Assembly (NCBI GenBank): GCA_001414345.1
Contig: LLCB01000049.1
Location: forward strand, 62,001 to 126,000
Origin: Hymenoscyphus infarciens
Lineage: Eukaryota; Ascomycota; Leotiomycetes; Helotiales; Helotiaceae
Reading direction: 5' to 3'
DNA: 64,000 nucleotides
Shown one piece after another: positions 1-12,499 of the stretch; position 1 is the stretch's first letter, and each line of letters begins with the position of its first letter. Under the pieces are notes generated by a model. The model had not been told where the DNA came from and searched no databases. It worked only from the letters and a program-made list of their open reading frames with translations. The position numbers were made by a program, and so were the translations under genes.

Positions 1-900
1 GGAGAGAATAGGCTAATTTTACTTACAGGCTAGGCTAAATTAGATAAGAGAGATACTAAATTTAAATAAGAGAGATAAAGAAGACTAAAAGAGAGGGCTA
101 GGTAAGGAGAGGTGCTAGAGAGAATAGAATAGAATAGGAAGTATAAGTAAAAAACATTAAAATAAGTAAAAAGTAATAAAAAGTACTAATATTATAGACT
201 AATTTAAGAAGTATTAAAAACAATAATATTATTAAAGCTACTAAAAGACGAGATATTATACTTAAATTATAGTATTATCTTAGCAGATTAGTAATAACCT
301 AATTCTCTTTATTCTATTACTTACCTTCTAAGTCCTTTTCTCTCCACTTCTCTTATAACTTTTAGTCTATAATAATCCACGCTTAGAGGCACTAAGTTGC
401 CTCTATTATATTAGGTTAAGGCTTAAATACGAGGGCTTATAAGAGTAAACGGCACTAAATTAAGTGCTCTACCAGGTACTTGATTTACTATGGTAAAACC
501 CCTGTTTTTAGGTACCGATTAGAGACTAATACTTAGTCCTAGGCGTAATAGTCTATAAACCCTGCTTTGCTAGGTCCCGCTATAGACTGATTCGCCTAGG
601 ACGAAGTATTATATGCTTTTCTTAGGTGGCACCACTCCTGCTAAATCCACTAATAACACCACAAATAATATATTTAAGGCTAGTATATACCCTGCCTAGC
701 CTCCCCTATAGGCTAGGAAAGGCTACCCCGATACCTCGGATAGGAAAGGATAGGCGGAACAAATTTCGGAATAGGATTAGAGTAGCTAGGAGAAGTAATA
801 TATTAGGATAGGATTAGGCGGGATAGCCTTAAAATAGAGGTAGGAAGGAGAAGGATCGTCAAGGAAGGATAGGATAACAGATTAGGCGGGGAAACCCAAA
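1..900. repeat. AT-rich, RIP-type degenerate DNA at the window edge
   Basis: This stretch is rich in TA, CTA and TAG and poor in CA and TG, the pattern left when RIP converts CpA to TpA on both strands. No frame of any length looks like a protein. Base composition returns to normal near 890, just before the first gene. It is probably the end of a larger repeat block outside the window. One small foldback element (530-608) is still recognisable in it. Confidence 0.7.
530..608. mobile_element. Small hairpin MITE relic sharing ends with two other copies
   Basis: The left end reads TACTTAGTCCTAGGCG and the right end is its reverse complement with one mismatch (TACTTCGTCCTAGGCG). Inside lies a second pair of complementary segments (546-557 and 581-592), so the whole 79 bp folds into a hairpin. 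The ends match the termini of the elements at 5796-5931 and 14933-15070 apart from C-to-T changes. The TA at each end would fit a TA target duplication of the Tc1/mariner type. The inner sequence differs from the other two copies, so it may be an internally deleted or RIP-altered relative. Confidence 0.55.
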
Positions 901-1004
901 ACACTGTTCACATCATTTGAGAATTGCAAGCTCACTAATTCGAATAAGGGACGCACCAAGTGGTACAAGATAATTCCAATGCGTTAAATCTCGTTGACGA
1001 GCGT

Positions 1005-2470
1005 CTAAACGTTCTGCTCATTTCTGTCGCCAGACTCGCCACTTTCAGTGGTCTGGCTATAATTTTCCTTCACACCGAAGCCTTTCTCAACGGCCGACAA
1101 TAATGACCCTTTTAGGAGTGCGGTGAGCGCTACTTTCATATTGTCAACATTGATCCCCGTATCCAAAGGACCATCTGAAGTAACAACTCCCGAACCAACA
1201 ATTCTATGACGAGCAGTATATTCCTTGCTTTCGCCCTGTTTCTCTTGGCTTTCCGTCAAAACGCCCAAAGCCTCTATCACATCCTCACCCGCGGTGTCTA
1301 AAGCGGCAAGTACATCATAAAGGATGACCTTGACAATTTGAAGTATCTCGGCCCCTTCCGGTTTTTTATCTTCGGGTTTGGGCTGGGGATCGTCATACCA
1401 CGTCGTCCTAATTCTCAGGTAGTTCTCTTGATTCTTTCCCAGAGGCGGGTTAGGTCCCTGAGACTCCGCATACCAGGCAAGTTCTTGCTTGACCTGTCGG
1501 TCCAGAAGATGTACACCGAGAACGTGCCCCGTGTTTTTCAACTCCTCGAAGAACTTAGGGGGTAGTCCGGCGGCGGAAGCGGCGATTTTCGTGTATGCTA
1601 TGGAAGGGACTTCTCTCTCCGCTAAGAAGCTGTGGAAATGTTTGGCGGCCTCGAGGTGGCATTTGTTGTTCGCAGCCGTAGCGTCGACTTCAAGGTCAAA
1701 TTTGTCGTCGCTGAATTTGTAACCTCCTTGGAGCACAACTCTGGCAGTTCCCTCCATAAATTCTTTCTCGTGGCTCTGGATATATGTCGAAATATCTTTG
1801 AGTGAAGAGATCAGGAGAAAAGTCAGGCCTTGGGGAGGAACCTTTTGCATCGTGGAAACGCTCTGTGCTTTCTTGTCCTTTTCTATTGCATTCTCGAGTA
1901 CACACCGCTGCAGCAACGTGGTTCCTGACTCTATCTCCAATGGATCCTCGACGTTCGCTTTATCTTTGCCCAGTGGGGTGAAAGTGCAATTCTCCACATT
2001 GAAGCGACAAAGGAATTCATGAGGCAGATCTTTGTGGGTTTTGGAACTTTCAGAATCCATTGCATCTTCGCCCCAAGCGATAGGGATACCTTGAAGACCG
2101 AGAGAATCTAATGCTCCTCTTCCGTATACTGCTCTGTCCTTTGAGGGCTTGAGGTTTGCGATGAAGCCTCTAAGTCTATAAGATGGCGAGCATTAGAATC
2201 TTGATATTGAAATGAGTGACAAGACTCCTCCTACCGAATTAATCCAAGCCGTTGCAACTCCTTCAGCAAAATCATGGCGACCAAATCATCATAATCTTTT
2301 GCAATATCTGTGATAACGAACACATCCGGTGGAGGCTTAGCTCGTCGTTCTCTAACTCCCAGAAGAGTTTTGTAGACATCTATCTCGCGCGGGTCAAGTC
2401 CGGTTGGGATTTCGGGATCATTTCGTAGGTCCGGTTGGGTCATGTCAGCAACCTGAGGAGTCGATGTCAT
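1005..2470 (-). CDS. Nucleoside-hydrolase-domain protein
   Basis: Two exons, 2470-2235 and 2175-1005, are joined over a 59-bp intron (2234-2176, GTAGGA donor, CTAAT branch, TATAG acceptor) and give 468 aa in one frame. Around residues 50-80 lies VFVITDIAKDYDDLVAM, which resembles the Asp-rich N-terminal Ca2+/ribose-binding motif (DxDxGxDD) of inosine/uridine-preferring nucleoside hydrolases. The join adds the following strand and a GxGALDSLG segment. These enzymes cleave the N-glycosidic bond of nucleosides. The match beyond the first 120 residues is weak: the rest is an acidic, Lys/Glu-rich domain I cannot place, and the first Asp of the motif is in a variant context. The protein may therefore be an uncharacterised fungal relative rather than an active hydrolase. 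No signal peptide is visible, so it is likely cytosolic. The region upstream to 3140 carries no other gene on this strand. Confidence 0.6.
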
Positions 2471-3140
2471 CGTGAAGTTTTGCTTCTTATTGTTAATCGT
2501 CTTGTGGGCGGCAGCTGGTTTTGGTGTTGTAATTGTTTGGGGTTATCCATATTTCCAAACCAACAAAGAGATATTTGAAAGCGCATAGAGTGATTCACAA
2601 CAGAACACTGAAAATCCAGTCGTTGATTCGCAAGAAGAAAGCGACGTTTGCGAGTGAATGTTCTTTGTCTTCTTTGTCCATCTTGGAGACCACTTTAGTG
2701 GGATTCGGTAGGCTGCACAGCCGCATTGTGGCTGTACTTCAAACTTAGGCTGACTCCTAAACCTTCACCGTTATTTTATCTTACTCTGCCCAGTTTTACC
2801 TTTTAAGACATAAGCACACTGGGATCTCTCTTCAAGACTTGATTATTGAGGAGAATGAGTCGGAATTTTTGAGTTCTTGATCGCTCAAACTCCAACCTTC
2901 ACCAGCACCAATGATACTACATGTTTGACAGACCAATCGCACGCACGAAAGCAAAAAATTCCCATCATCATTCACAAGAATACATTCACAAGACTCGAAG
3001 TTGATATAATTATCCATATTCCAATATGAAATCATGATCCAAGATCATCAATCACAAACTACATTATGTTTACACTCAGCTATCCCAAATACGGACAGAC
3101 CCCGTTCGTTCATAAAGACATAACAGAAGCCTCCCAACCA
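2471..3140. other. Intergenic region between nucleoside-hydrolase and PTR2 genes
   Basis: This holds the 5' flank of the minus-strand nucleoside-hydrolase-like gene and the 3' flank of the PTR2 gene. I see no convincing gene or repeat in it. Confidence 0.4.
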
Positions 3141-5307
3141 TCACTTAATCTCCTTAGACTCCTCAGAGACGGGAACAGAGGCAACAGCAGGATGTTTTCT
3201 TATCTCTCCAGCCTCAAAATTCTTCTCATCATCAAAGCCCGCCTCATAAGAAGGAGGAGCCGTCTTACTTCCATTCGGTTTTAACGTTAGTTGATAATCG
3301 CCATTGTCACTAATTGTGTATTCCTCCTTATCGATATCGCGGAAAGTGGTGTAGAATGCGATAGCCAGAACGAGACCAATGATAGTAGGAGCGCCGAAAT
3401 CCCAGGTAAGATATGGATCCTTGATGAGACCGGCAGTGGCAAGTCCAATAGCGTAAGAGATGGCAGACATGAAAAGATTGATAGCCGAAACGAGACCACG
3501 CATGTTCTTTGGTGCGCGAGAATATGCGATTCCATAGGCGGGGACGTTGACGAAGAGTTCAGAAATACCTCCGAGGGCGTATGGGATGGCCATGTACCAA
3601 ACAGTAATATCGGAAACCAAGGAGACTCCGTCTGCATCCACGCAAGTGGCAGAAGATCCGAATTTCCCGCAAGGTCCCGTCTTGTAGGCGTAGTAGTTGA
3701 GAATAGTATATCCAGCACCTGAAACACAGGATAGCAACAAGCCAAAGGTTATTCGTGCAATCGGTCCGAAATGAATCTTACGATTTCGGAGGAGTGGGTA
3801 GAGTCCATAGTTTAGGACTGGGGCCATGACGATGATGGACAGCGAGTTGAAGTTACCGAGGACATCGTTTGGTACACCCTTGGTTGAGAGCATGGTGCTA
3901 AGAGCGTTGGCTGATCCTCCCAAACCATTGTCGTTGATGGTTTGAAATGGGAAGAAAAGAAAGATACCAGTTGCCTGGAATGTTCGCTTCACGTCATCGA
4001 CAAAACCATCATTCCAAGGAACTTCGATAATGTCACCGGATGTAGCGATATTAGAAGGTTTGGCAGGTTCGAAGAAACCCCCTCGACCCACGCGCTTCCA
4101 GCCTCCACGCTTGAGACAGACTCCGACAACACGGAAGATGTTACCGAGATCACTTCCTCCTGGTGGGTGAAGAACAAGCTTGTTTTTGAGCCACCATAGC
4201 AGGCCGGGTAATGGAAGATACAAGATTAAGGGCAAGAGGAAGGATAACCACCAACCAACATATTTTTCGGTATATGTGGTGGGAACGTTCATGAAACCTC
4301 CAACGTTGATTAAGAGATAGAACTAAGATTATTAGAATGAAGATAGATGAGTTGCTAGCAGTGAAACTTACCCATAACATAACTCTTTCGGTGGTGTGCT
4401 CGGGGTCAACAATGACCTTCTCCCCAGTTTTCAAAGTTGTGGTTTCCAAACGATGACTCTTCATTTGATCGAGTAGAACAGGGGAGATATTAGGTTTAAA
4501 CATAGCTATTGAATTATTAGATCAAGTCCCACGTGCTACCAAGGAAGGGAGGCTTACCAGCACCGGCTGCCAAGATATATACACTCAAGAAGAAAGGCAC
4601 CTTTGATTGTCCGCTGGCGAGAAGACTTGGGGCACCAGCAGCGACCACTAATACATTGTTAGTTGAGGACACTTTGGCTATATGGGGGTGCTAAAACTTA
4701 CTGATAACATGGGCAATACCGCAAACAGCCACACCCCAACAGATCATCTTGTAACGTCCCGTTTTGGTATCGGCAATCCAGGCAAATAAGAGAGGGAGAG
4801 AGTATGCCAACATGGAGAAGGATTGGGAAACTGCGGTCGCTTTCACTGTTCCCATTCCAAGAGCACCTGCGGTCTGTTCATCACCAGGTGGTGGCGCTCC
4901 ATAGCCATTTCCCCCAGTCGGCATCTTTCTATTGACAAAATTAGAAAATAAAGGTTGAACACCTTCGCAAAACATTAGCATACATTCTACTACTCTGGAT
5001 AGTAACTGATGAGTAGTTTAATTACCATAGTATGATGCTCTCTCGGCAAACTCGACGGCGCAGATGACATAGGCGATTGTTGGCATCTTTCCAGCCACTC
5101 TTCGAAGAGTATTTCGTTCCTCCTCTGTTGGAAAGTTGGCAGTTGGAAGGGCATCACGGGCAGCGTCGGTCTCGACCATTGACCCTCGAACCATATCCAA
5201 GTGGGCGTCACCCCCAAGGATGATCTGCGCATCGGCGGTCTTGTTTTCTTGAGCTGGATGAAGTATGTTAGCATAAGAAAATTGTATTTGCCTTGGCACT
5301 TACACAT
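3141..5307 (-). CDS. Proton-coupled oligopeptide transporter, PTR2/POT family
   Basis: Six exons (5307-5304, 5253-5026, 4962-4702, 4647-4558, 4505-4372, 4322-3141) with introns of 49-63 bp join to 632 aa, the usual length of fungal PTR2. The family hallmark EFAERASYYG is rebuilt across the second intron and continues into VQPLFSNFVNR. The last exon carries the multi-helix C-terminal half, including the large hydrophilic loop and PxYALGGISELF. POT proteins sit in the plasma membrane and import di- and tripeptides with protons. The start is unusual: ATG plus one T forms a 4-nt first exon, followed by a perfect GTAAGT donor, a CTAAC branch and a CAG acceptor, so translation begins MSQENKTADAQ. 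The alternative, reading through from 5307, runs into a different frame. The upstream region (5308 onward) contains no competing exon. Confidence 0.93.
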
Positions 5308-5795
5308 TATTGCGACTTTAACCCCTCAGGAAAACCAATGAAGACTGGACCTGGACTTCCATTTCAAAGGTGGGCAAGGAGTACGGAGTACTTAAGTGTT
5401 CCCTTCGGCTCCCATTTGTTTGCCCATGACTGTTGAAGCGTCCACTTTCTAGCGGGCCTTCTCTTACCCAATATAAAGCACTTCTGCTATCATCGCAGAT
5501 CAATCTCGGGCTACCCCCAAAGAAGAAGCTGGATAAGTCTTCCAACATGGAGATCTAAATGTGGGTGCAAGGAAGCAGACACGAGCCACCAAAACGGGGC
5601 TTGCCGGTTCCCTCAAAACAGGAGCACTGACGGAACCAGCATGAACCCAAAGAAAACAACCTTAGCAACAAAACTTTACCAAGGTAGGCATGTGCCTGAT
5701 GCTCGAGAATATGCATGAAATATTGTTAGAAATTGGTATTCCAGAAGTGATAATCTGGGAAGTGTTACTAATGAGCTGTGGCACTTGTACTCGAG

Positions 5796-5931
5796 TACTT
5801 CGCCCCAGGCGAAATAAAGGTTAAACAAGGGGGGCCACTTTATAGAGTTTCCAGGGGTTTTTGGGTAGCATGAAGCATTGTAAATGTGGCGATTGAAGAA
5901 CAATAACGTTTATTTCACCTGGGACGAAGTA
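5796..5931. mobile_element. MITE, 136 bp, TA-flanked, copy 1
   Basis: The termini read TACTTCGCCCCAGG and CCTGGGACGAAGTA, imperfect inverted repeats that begin and end with TA. The interior aligns nearly base for base with the reverse complement of 14933-15070, including shared blocks GTTAAACAAGG, CACTTTATAGA and GGTAGCAT. It has no coding capacity. TA at both ends suggests Tc1/mariner-type insertion into TA, but the mobilising transposase is not in this window. It lies about 490 bp upstream of the PTR2 ATG. Confidence 0.8.
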
Positions 5932-6485
5932 GAACTCGAAGCAGCAAGTCCCTGCATGTTCGCCTCCCTTGAACAACAACTAGTACGTATTCAGTATACG
6001 TACGTGATAGCACTCGAAAACGGGAAGTTAGGGAAAGCTTGTGTGCTTTGTGGCTTTGGCCCTGTCATGGGCTAGTTCGTTGGTACCCCAAAACCCACAT
6101 TCACGATAAGACGAGAGTGAGTTTTGAGGGTCCCGATTTGCCACGCGACAAGCGGAATTGGACTGGATTTCACCCACGAATTTGGGAATTGAATGGAAAA
6201 TAGCAGGTTCCGCCTTGTTATTGGCCCAGTGGAAATATGGATATCGATACACACATGGATTACGCCGCATAACGAGCTTCCAGACGGCCGCGCCGCCGCG
6301 AGCAGAAAGAAGACGAAATCGTGAAGCGAAAAAGTCAAAAGCCAGGAGGGGCTCGCGGAGGGGCTCGAGGAGGGGCTCTTCTGAGAAGGACTTGGCACCG
6401 GTTTGTTTCTCCCTTTCTTAAATTCTTTGCCTGCCCCTGCCCGCCTCGCCCAGATTCGAGGTTGGAGATGTGCTTGGATGAGCAT

Positions 6486-6530
6486 GACGAGCTTGACGAG
6501 CTTGACGAGCTTGACGAGCTTGACGAGCTT
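6486..6530 (+). repeat. Perfect 9-bp minisatellite, GACGAGCTT x5
   Basis: Five exact units of GACGAGCTT follow one another and a sixth, partial unit follows. The unit length is a multiple of three, so it opens spurious repetitive frames (ELDELDE or KLVKLVK) on both strands. No surrounding gene is convincing, so I treat it as non-coding. Confidence 0.9.
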
Positions 6531-9500
6531 GACCATGATCAATGGCTTCTTTGTTTGACGCGACAAAGAAGCTAGGGACGCGGGACGATCTGGTTGGACG
6601 ATAGAAATATCAATCGAGGTCATTTGTATTATTCGTAGTGGTATACGGAGTACTAGTACGGAGATAGCCTCGGTTGTTTCTGTTGTGTCCATCGAGTTAT
6701 CAACGCAATCAATATCCTGTTTCCCGGGGTGGTCCTCGAGACGCGCGGGCCGACTGCTTTCGCAATGGGAATTTGGATGGCGCCATTGTTCCAGCCTCCA
6801 GCATCCAGCCTCCTGGACTCTGAACGGGGCCATTATGGGCGAATGTCAAGATGCAGATGAAGTGATTCTTGCTTCGAGACCGATGTTCGGCTCTGTTTGA
6901 AGAGTGAGGATGGAAACTCGGGGATGGGAACTATTCTTAGAATAGACATCACGTGCCACATACCCCTAATGGCTCTTTCCCCCGGTGTTTTCCCCACGTT
7001 AACCTTGCAATTGCTTCATCTCCCCTTCCCCTTCCCCTCGTGCTCGTCTGCAAACAACAAAAATTGAAGGCCTCTCCATGTTGTCGTTGAATTATCCCGA
7101 GCCAAGCCCTTTTTACGAGCGCTTCTAGCCGGAAGGATTGCAAGCCAGTCGATGCGACCAGGAAGTTGGAAAACGTCGTAAGGCCAACCAACCGGTGAAG
7201 ACCGTTAGTCTTCCAGATTATGCAGTCAGCACTTTAAGTACCACTCCTTGTTGGGTCTGCATCTCGCACCCGTGATCTATTTATTCCAGTGAGACGCACT
7301 CTGATTGTAAACGAGTTGGAATGGGTATGCAGCGCGGCGGAGTTTCCACATTACCTATAGGTATTTTCCAATACTAGAACGTAATTAAACCAACAATTCC
7401 AACAACAACAATTCATCTATAGTATGTTTCCGATAAGCAAGTCAATTTCCCAGGACTGAACGGATGTTGGAACCAACTTCTGCGTGTGATCTGACCCCCA
7501 CTCTCTCCGGTGTTGATGTCTATGTGCCGCTAATCCTCCAGTACAGAAGAAGGTCTGCGCCAACACTCCAACAGTTGTCCAAAGTTCTCATTTAATTTTG
7601 TCTTCTCCTTCCTAAAACGAAATCTTGATTCTCCCGCTCGCTTGCAGCATTGACACATGGAGAATTCCAAATTCTCCTTTCCGCTCCATTAGGACAGGAC
7701 AATTGAGGTTTCTGCTCGGTCCAGTGCCGGGTCTGAGCTGGTGTAAGCGATGAGTGAGAGAGACACGAGTTCGTAGGAGACGCCTGTATTCTCTTGCGGT
7801 GTTGATAGTTTGATCTGTTTTTGATTGTTTGGTTTAGTATGCTCCGTACATGCAGTGATGGTTCTGGCACGTCAACTTGGTGAGCTTGGGTGATTTGTCG
7901 CAATGGGTACGAAGTTGGAGAGTAGTAATTATCACTTATCACATACAGTTTGAAAGCTGCTACAAATCATCTTGAAGCAATTCTCAACTTCTATGATTTA
8001 GTTTATATACATCCATAGGCAAGATCACCAAGTTCTTACAAGATAATATTCGGTACTAAACGAATGTTCACCAACTATAAGACCCTACAGTAAATATATC
8101 TGCCAACTTTGGCTCCTCTCCCCTAAGAAGATTCTCTAAGCGAGTGATAAAGATCTTAGGTTTAAACATATTGATCTCTATTTATATCGAGAACCTTGCT
8201 ATAACTCTACTTCTTCCTACGATGTTCCTTGCTCGCCTCTACGGCATTTTGTATTTAAATTTTAGCGTCTTTAGCCTTTTTCTCCTTGGTAGCCTAGCGC
8301 TTTTCTTTGCTTATATCTGTAGCGCTGAGCTACATCTCCTCGGACGTGAACTGGTCGGAGAGAGCACTTCGTTGGCTAGGCATGTTTGATTTGTGGGAGT
8401 GGCTTAGTGAAAAGTTAGTTTGGAAAAACCTGTACTGGGTTTTGGAGTAGGAACCATACTTTGTTTGGTGGAACAGATGATCTCGGAGATGTAGAATAGA
8501 TTGAGGCTTGTGCTTAAATAGAATTGGTTGATTGGTTTCGGGAATGGGGAAATTTTACTTTGTGAAGAATAGGGATATTAAATAATTCTTTGATGAGTGG
8601 GACATGAGTTGCTCAGATGAAGATGAGGTGTTCTACTTTTTGGAAGAGAGAAATTGAGGAATAAACTCAACTTTATACCTTTACAGAAAGATCCAAGTAT
8701 TGTTGGCGTTCCTTCTTCCGTCCAACGAATCCAACATCCAGACAGTAACGCTCAAGAATTCTAGATTCAAAAGAATTATCCCCAGAATTGTTAGTAACTG
8801 CCTAGCTAGGTAGCCAGGACATCAGCCCTTCGCTCTGGAATGTTTCAACAAACTAGACTCAGGTGATTGAAAGAACCCCAGAAATGTTAGTACTCCCTAG
8901 AGACGCTCCCAACAACGGGTTTATATGTCATTTTTGGAGTTGCTACCTAAGCTGATATTACAATGTTCTATTCGTAGGTTTAAAGTTAAACCACTATTTA
9001 TAGTCCTAGTTTAGATTTCCTAAGTAATCTTTTTTTAAGAAACAATTATTTTCCTGCTTTAACACACGCAACTGATGCAAAGTTCTGGACAGCGCCTTTA
9101 CGTGATTTTTGGGACTCCAAAGAAATTCGTATGATAGAAGTGACTAATTTCCATCCAAGTACCTCCGGAAACAAGCGCATCTCATCGCCTATAGTTGACG
9201 CTTTGTAGAGACATAAACAATAAACTACAACAAATTCTGGGAAACCCGGGAGTTCGGTACTGCCTTGAAGACCTACAAGTTCAAAACAACCAAAACCAAG
9301 ACCTTCTATTTCATGGGTTTAGAAGAGCCTATGGTCTATTTGTATATTGTTGCATGCGCGTGCCCGAAAAACCAACATGATTATGGCCAATTAGGTGCTT
9401 CGCTAAACGCTCTATTTCAGCGGCGCGCTCACTTTGACCGAACGACAACTTACAAATACAACCACCGAAAGCTAACTAACAAGTTGTTCAATTTTCTCGT

Positions 9501-9606
9501 TGACGAAGAAACATTTCTTTTTTCACTCTCTCTAAGCGTCCATAAGTCTCAATCTCTCAGAATTCAAGTTGATTGTACCCAACATTATTCAAAATACACC
9601 GCCAGT

Positions 9607-11127
9607 ATGGACGACAGAGCGGACTTTGACGATCTTGCCTGGGACAAAAACGATGAAGTTTTTGCAGAGTCCCAGAAATCACTTACCCGACACTCGTTGG
9701 TCCGTAAGCTGGAGTCCTTGGTAGAACAAAATCTCGGAAAAACTGCGTCTTGGATCCCACCGATGAGGATTGGGGGCTACAACAACCTATACAGAATGCG
9801 ACTTGGGGACCAGGACGAAAATGACGATGTTATGATACGATTACCACAACCAAATCACGCTTTGTTTCTTGATGAGAAGACGCTTCGAGAGGCCGCAACT
9901 GGAAAATTTATTCAACAGAAGACACAAGTCACGGTGTCTCCGATATTCTCTCATGGACTGTCAAATCCGGATTCTGAAATTGGGCCTTTCATTCTCCTCA
10001 AGCATGTTAATAATTGTGGCTCTATTTCAGCTAAGCTCGCTCTCCCGAATCCCGAAAACCCCGACGACGCCCATAGGTTGGATCCTAACATATCTATTGA
10101 TGTCCTCGAGAACTTTTACGGTAAAATCGCTGTCCAGTACTTGCATCTCTTCAAACCTAGCTTCTCAAAGATCGGATCCTTGGAATAGAGCAAGGAGAAT
10201 TCCTTTGAGGTCACAGGACGACCTATCACCCAAAATATGAATAATTTTCTTCAACTTGCCAACATACCTAACGCTACCCTTCCCCCGAAGGACAAGACGT
10301 ACAAAACCGCCAATGAATACTATATTGCGCTCGCAGAAATGCATATCATACAACTTACCTTTCAGCACAACGACCTCGTCAAATCAGCAGATGACTGCCG
10401 AAATAAATATGTCGCACGCCAGCTCTTTCTCAAGTTAGCAAAGCAAGGCCGACTATCAACATTCGGGTTCCTTGAAGACGACTGGTCCACCCAGTCCAAG
10501 ACAAAGAGCCAGGACATGAAATTATCCCCAGCACCTAATTGTTCAAGCAATTTCAGACTTTGGTGTGATGACCTCCGCCCCAGCAACATCCTCTTAAACA
10601 AAACCGATGACATAATTGCTGTAATCGACTGGGAGTTCACACATGCAGCTCCTACCCAATTCTCACTCGATCCTCCATGGTGGTTACTACTCGATGTCCC
10701 CGAGATGTGGCACACCGATATCTGTGATTTCGCGGAAATTTATGATAGGCGTTTGAAATCGTGGCTCACAGCAATGGAAAAGGCCGAGGAGACGACAGAC
10801 ACGAGTTTGAATGGTATCAAACTTTCCAAGTATATGAAAGAGAGCTGGGAGACGGGTCGTTTCTGGTTAAACTATGCTGCGAGGAAGAGCTGGGCATTCG
10901 ACAAGATATTCTGGAACTTCCTGGACGAGAAGTTCTTTGGTGCTAGAGAAGAAGGCATCGACGAGAATGACTTGTGGAAATCGAGGCTGGGTATGCTTAC
11001 CGAGGCGGAGAAAAAGGCGATGGAGATTTTTGTTGAGAGGAAAGAGAAAGAGTCGGAAGAACGGATATTGGTTGATTGGGATGAAGAACAGGCTAAAGAA
11101 CGATTGAAGGAGGTGTTACTTGTTTAG
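9607..11127 (+). pseudogene. APH-type phosphotransferase gene broken by one in-frame TAG
   Basis: The frame from ATG 9607 (context CCAGTATGG) to the stop at 11127 would be a 506-residue aminoglycoside/choline-kinase-like phosphotransferase, but codon 194 (10186-10188) is TAG. The same frame continues on both sides without any shift. Upstream of the stop lies the N-lobe (IGGYNNLYRMRL, then a VMIRLPQP strand). Downstream lie the catalytic loop DDLRPSNILL near residue 321 and the metal-binding IDWEF near residue 341. The family is abundant in filamentous fungi and mostly of unknown substrate. A change of CAG to TAG (CpA to TpA) would explain the stop and fits RIP-type mutation. No GT..AG pair around the stop offers a convincing intron. 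Alternatives are a sequencing error, stop readthrough, or a downstream ATG (10237) giving an N-lobe-less protein. Confidence 0.8.
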
Positions 11128-12499
11128 GGAATACTTTTTTCTTCTTATGAAACTTCTTTGCCTACTATAAGACAGTCAGAATGTATTCAATTCCTCGAGT
11201 GCGATATTTGCATTCGATGCCGCCATGATGGTAAAACTTGCGCTGTGCTATTCTGAATGAGAAACGATGAATTCTCTGTAAATTTCCAGAATCATCAGTA
11301 ATTTTCCTCTGAGGTACTTTCTAAAGATTGGCACAAACCATAGAGCAATACAGTCCTCTGGTGTCCCAAAATAGAGGGCCATATCTACGTCTGTAGTCGG
11401 TTCTTTCCAGACTATAAGGGTTTCTAAAATTGGCATTTAGGCATGTATCTCGCAGAATGTTCTGTTTACCTGTTTGCCTTTGGTACGAACATAGTCTTGC
11501 ACATATATCATGCTTCAAGGCCATTGCCTCTGGCTGACCCCTGGTATTCCAGATCAAATGCGGTGTCTCAAAACATAGTCCAATCATCAACGTTAGATCT
11601 ATATCTTGATTGGTTGAAGATTAGACCAAGGCATTAAAAGAAAGCTTGAGGAGCACCAAAAAATTTCCATTCATTGTGGTCAAACGAACCAGCATCGCAT
11701 AAGTCGTACATTTGTAAGTCGTGCAATTTAGACTTGAAAACTCCAGTACCAGCTTGAGGCAAGCGAGCAATCGGCTCGGGAGTGTCTCCCGCTCTGGTTC
11801 GTCAAAATCTGGCGGGAGGCCTCGACCACCTGCAATAGACTACGGTGGTCATTAATAGTAGTGTGGTATTTGTTGTTATGGCGTTTCAGCGCACCCGTGG
11901 TCAGAAATCCAGATGAGTAGCTGACTGATGACGAAAAGAAGCATCAAAATTTGCGTTCATAAGTAGTTTCAACAGCCTCCCTTTTCTGAGAATAATCAAA
12001 AGCTCGAGTTCATTTCACGCCTTGAATATAGCGGCAAGAGAAAGGCCGAATGCTGATGTGTTTCGCGAAATACACGTAACACCTCTGGGCTGTTAATGGA
12101 AACAACCGCGGAGCATCTTGACTTAGGAGAGTTTCGGCCATGGACTGATACTCCTAGAGGGCTTCAATGAAGTGTGTGGGGTCCAAAGATCGTAATTCCG
12201 AGAGAGTATTTGATCTGTTTAATTGTCAACTCTTGACTATGCAAGGAATAACTTTTGTTCACATACCAGTTGGTAAGTTGTTTACCTTTTCCATTCTCTT
12301 TGAGCCCTGCTCTGAATATTGCGAGTTTCGATACGAGACTCATAACATTTGGATGCTAAGCTAAAACATCAAGTTCGTCAGGCTGTTCTTCTGGTGTTCT
12401 CTTCGAGCGTACAGGGGTTCTTATAAACTGGGCGAATTTACTTAACCCAACTATAAGAACACGCAAAAGCTGCTTGCTATCTATCCCAAGCATGCAGCA
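11128..12499. other. Intergenic DNA with a possible coding remnant
   Basis: I see no intact gene. On the minus strand at about 11634-11800, a short frame ending in WKFFGAPQAFF and a stop looks protein-like (varied composition, no low complexity), but it is broken upstream by TGA and I do not recognise it. The rest carries nothing I can support. Confidence 0.3.

Larger units (their letters stand above)
5308..9606. other. Long gene-poor intergenic region
   Basis: About 4.3 kb has no gene I can defend. It holds the PTR2 promoter, a MITE (5796-5931), a 9-bp tandem repeat (6486-6530) and pyrimidine-rich patches. Around 8100-8390 the minus strand shows a lysine-rich frame broken by several TAG/TAA codons that replace likely Gln codons, which may be a RIP-damaged coding relic. 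Two similar segments near 8781 and 8876 share CCCAGAA(T)TGTTAGTA and CCTAG. An apparent 253-codon minus-strand frame over 6072-6833 is low-complexity and is rejected. Confidence 0.5.

Noticed and set aside
6072..6833. 253-codon minus-strand frame
   Set aside because: It owes its length partly to the 9-bp tandem repeat (KLVKLVK) and has no domain or credible intron structure.
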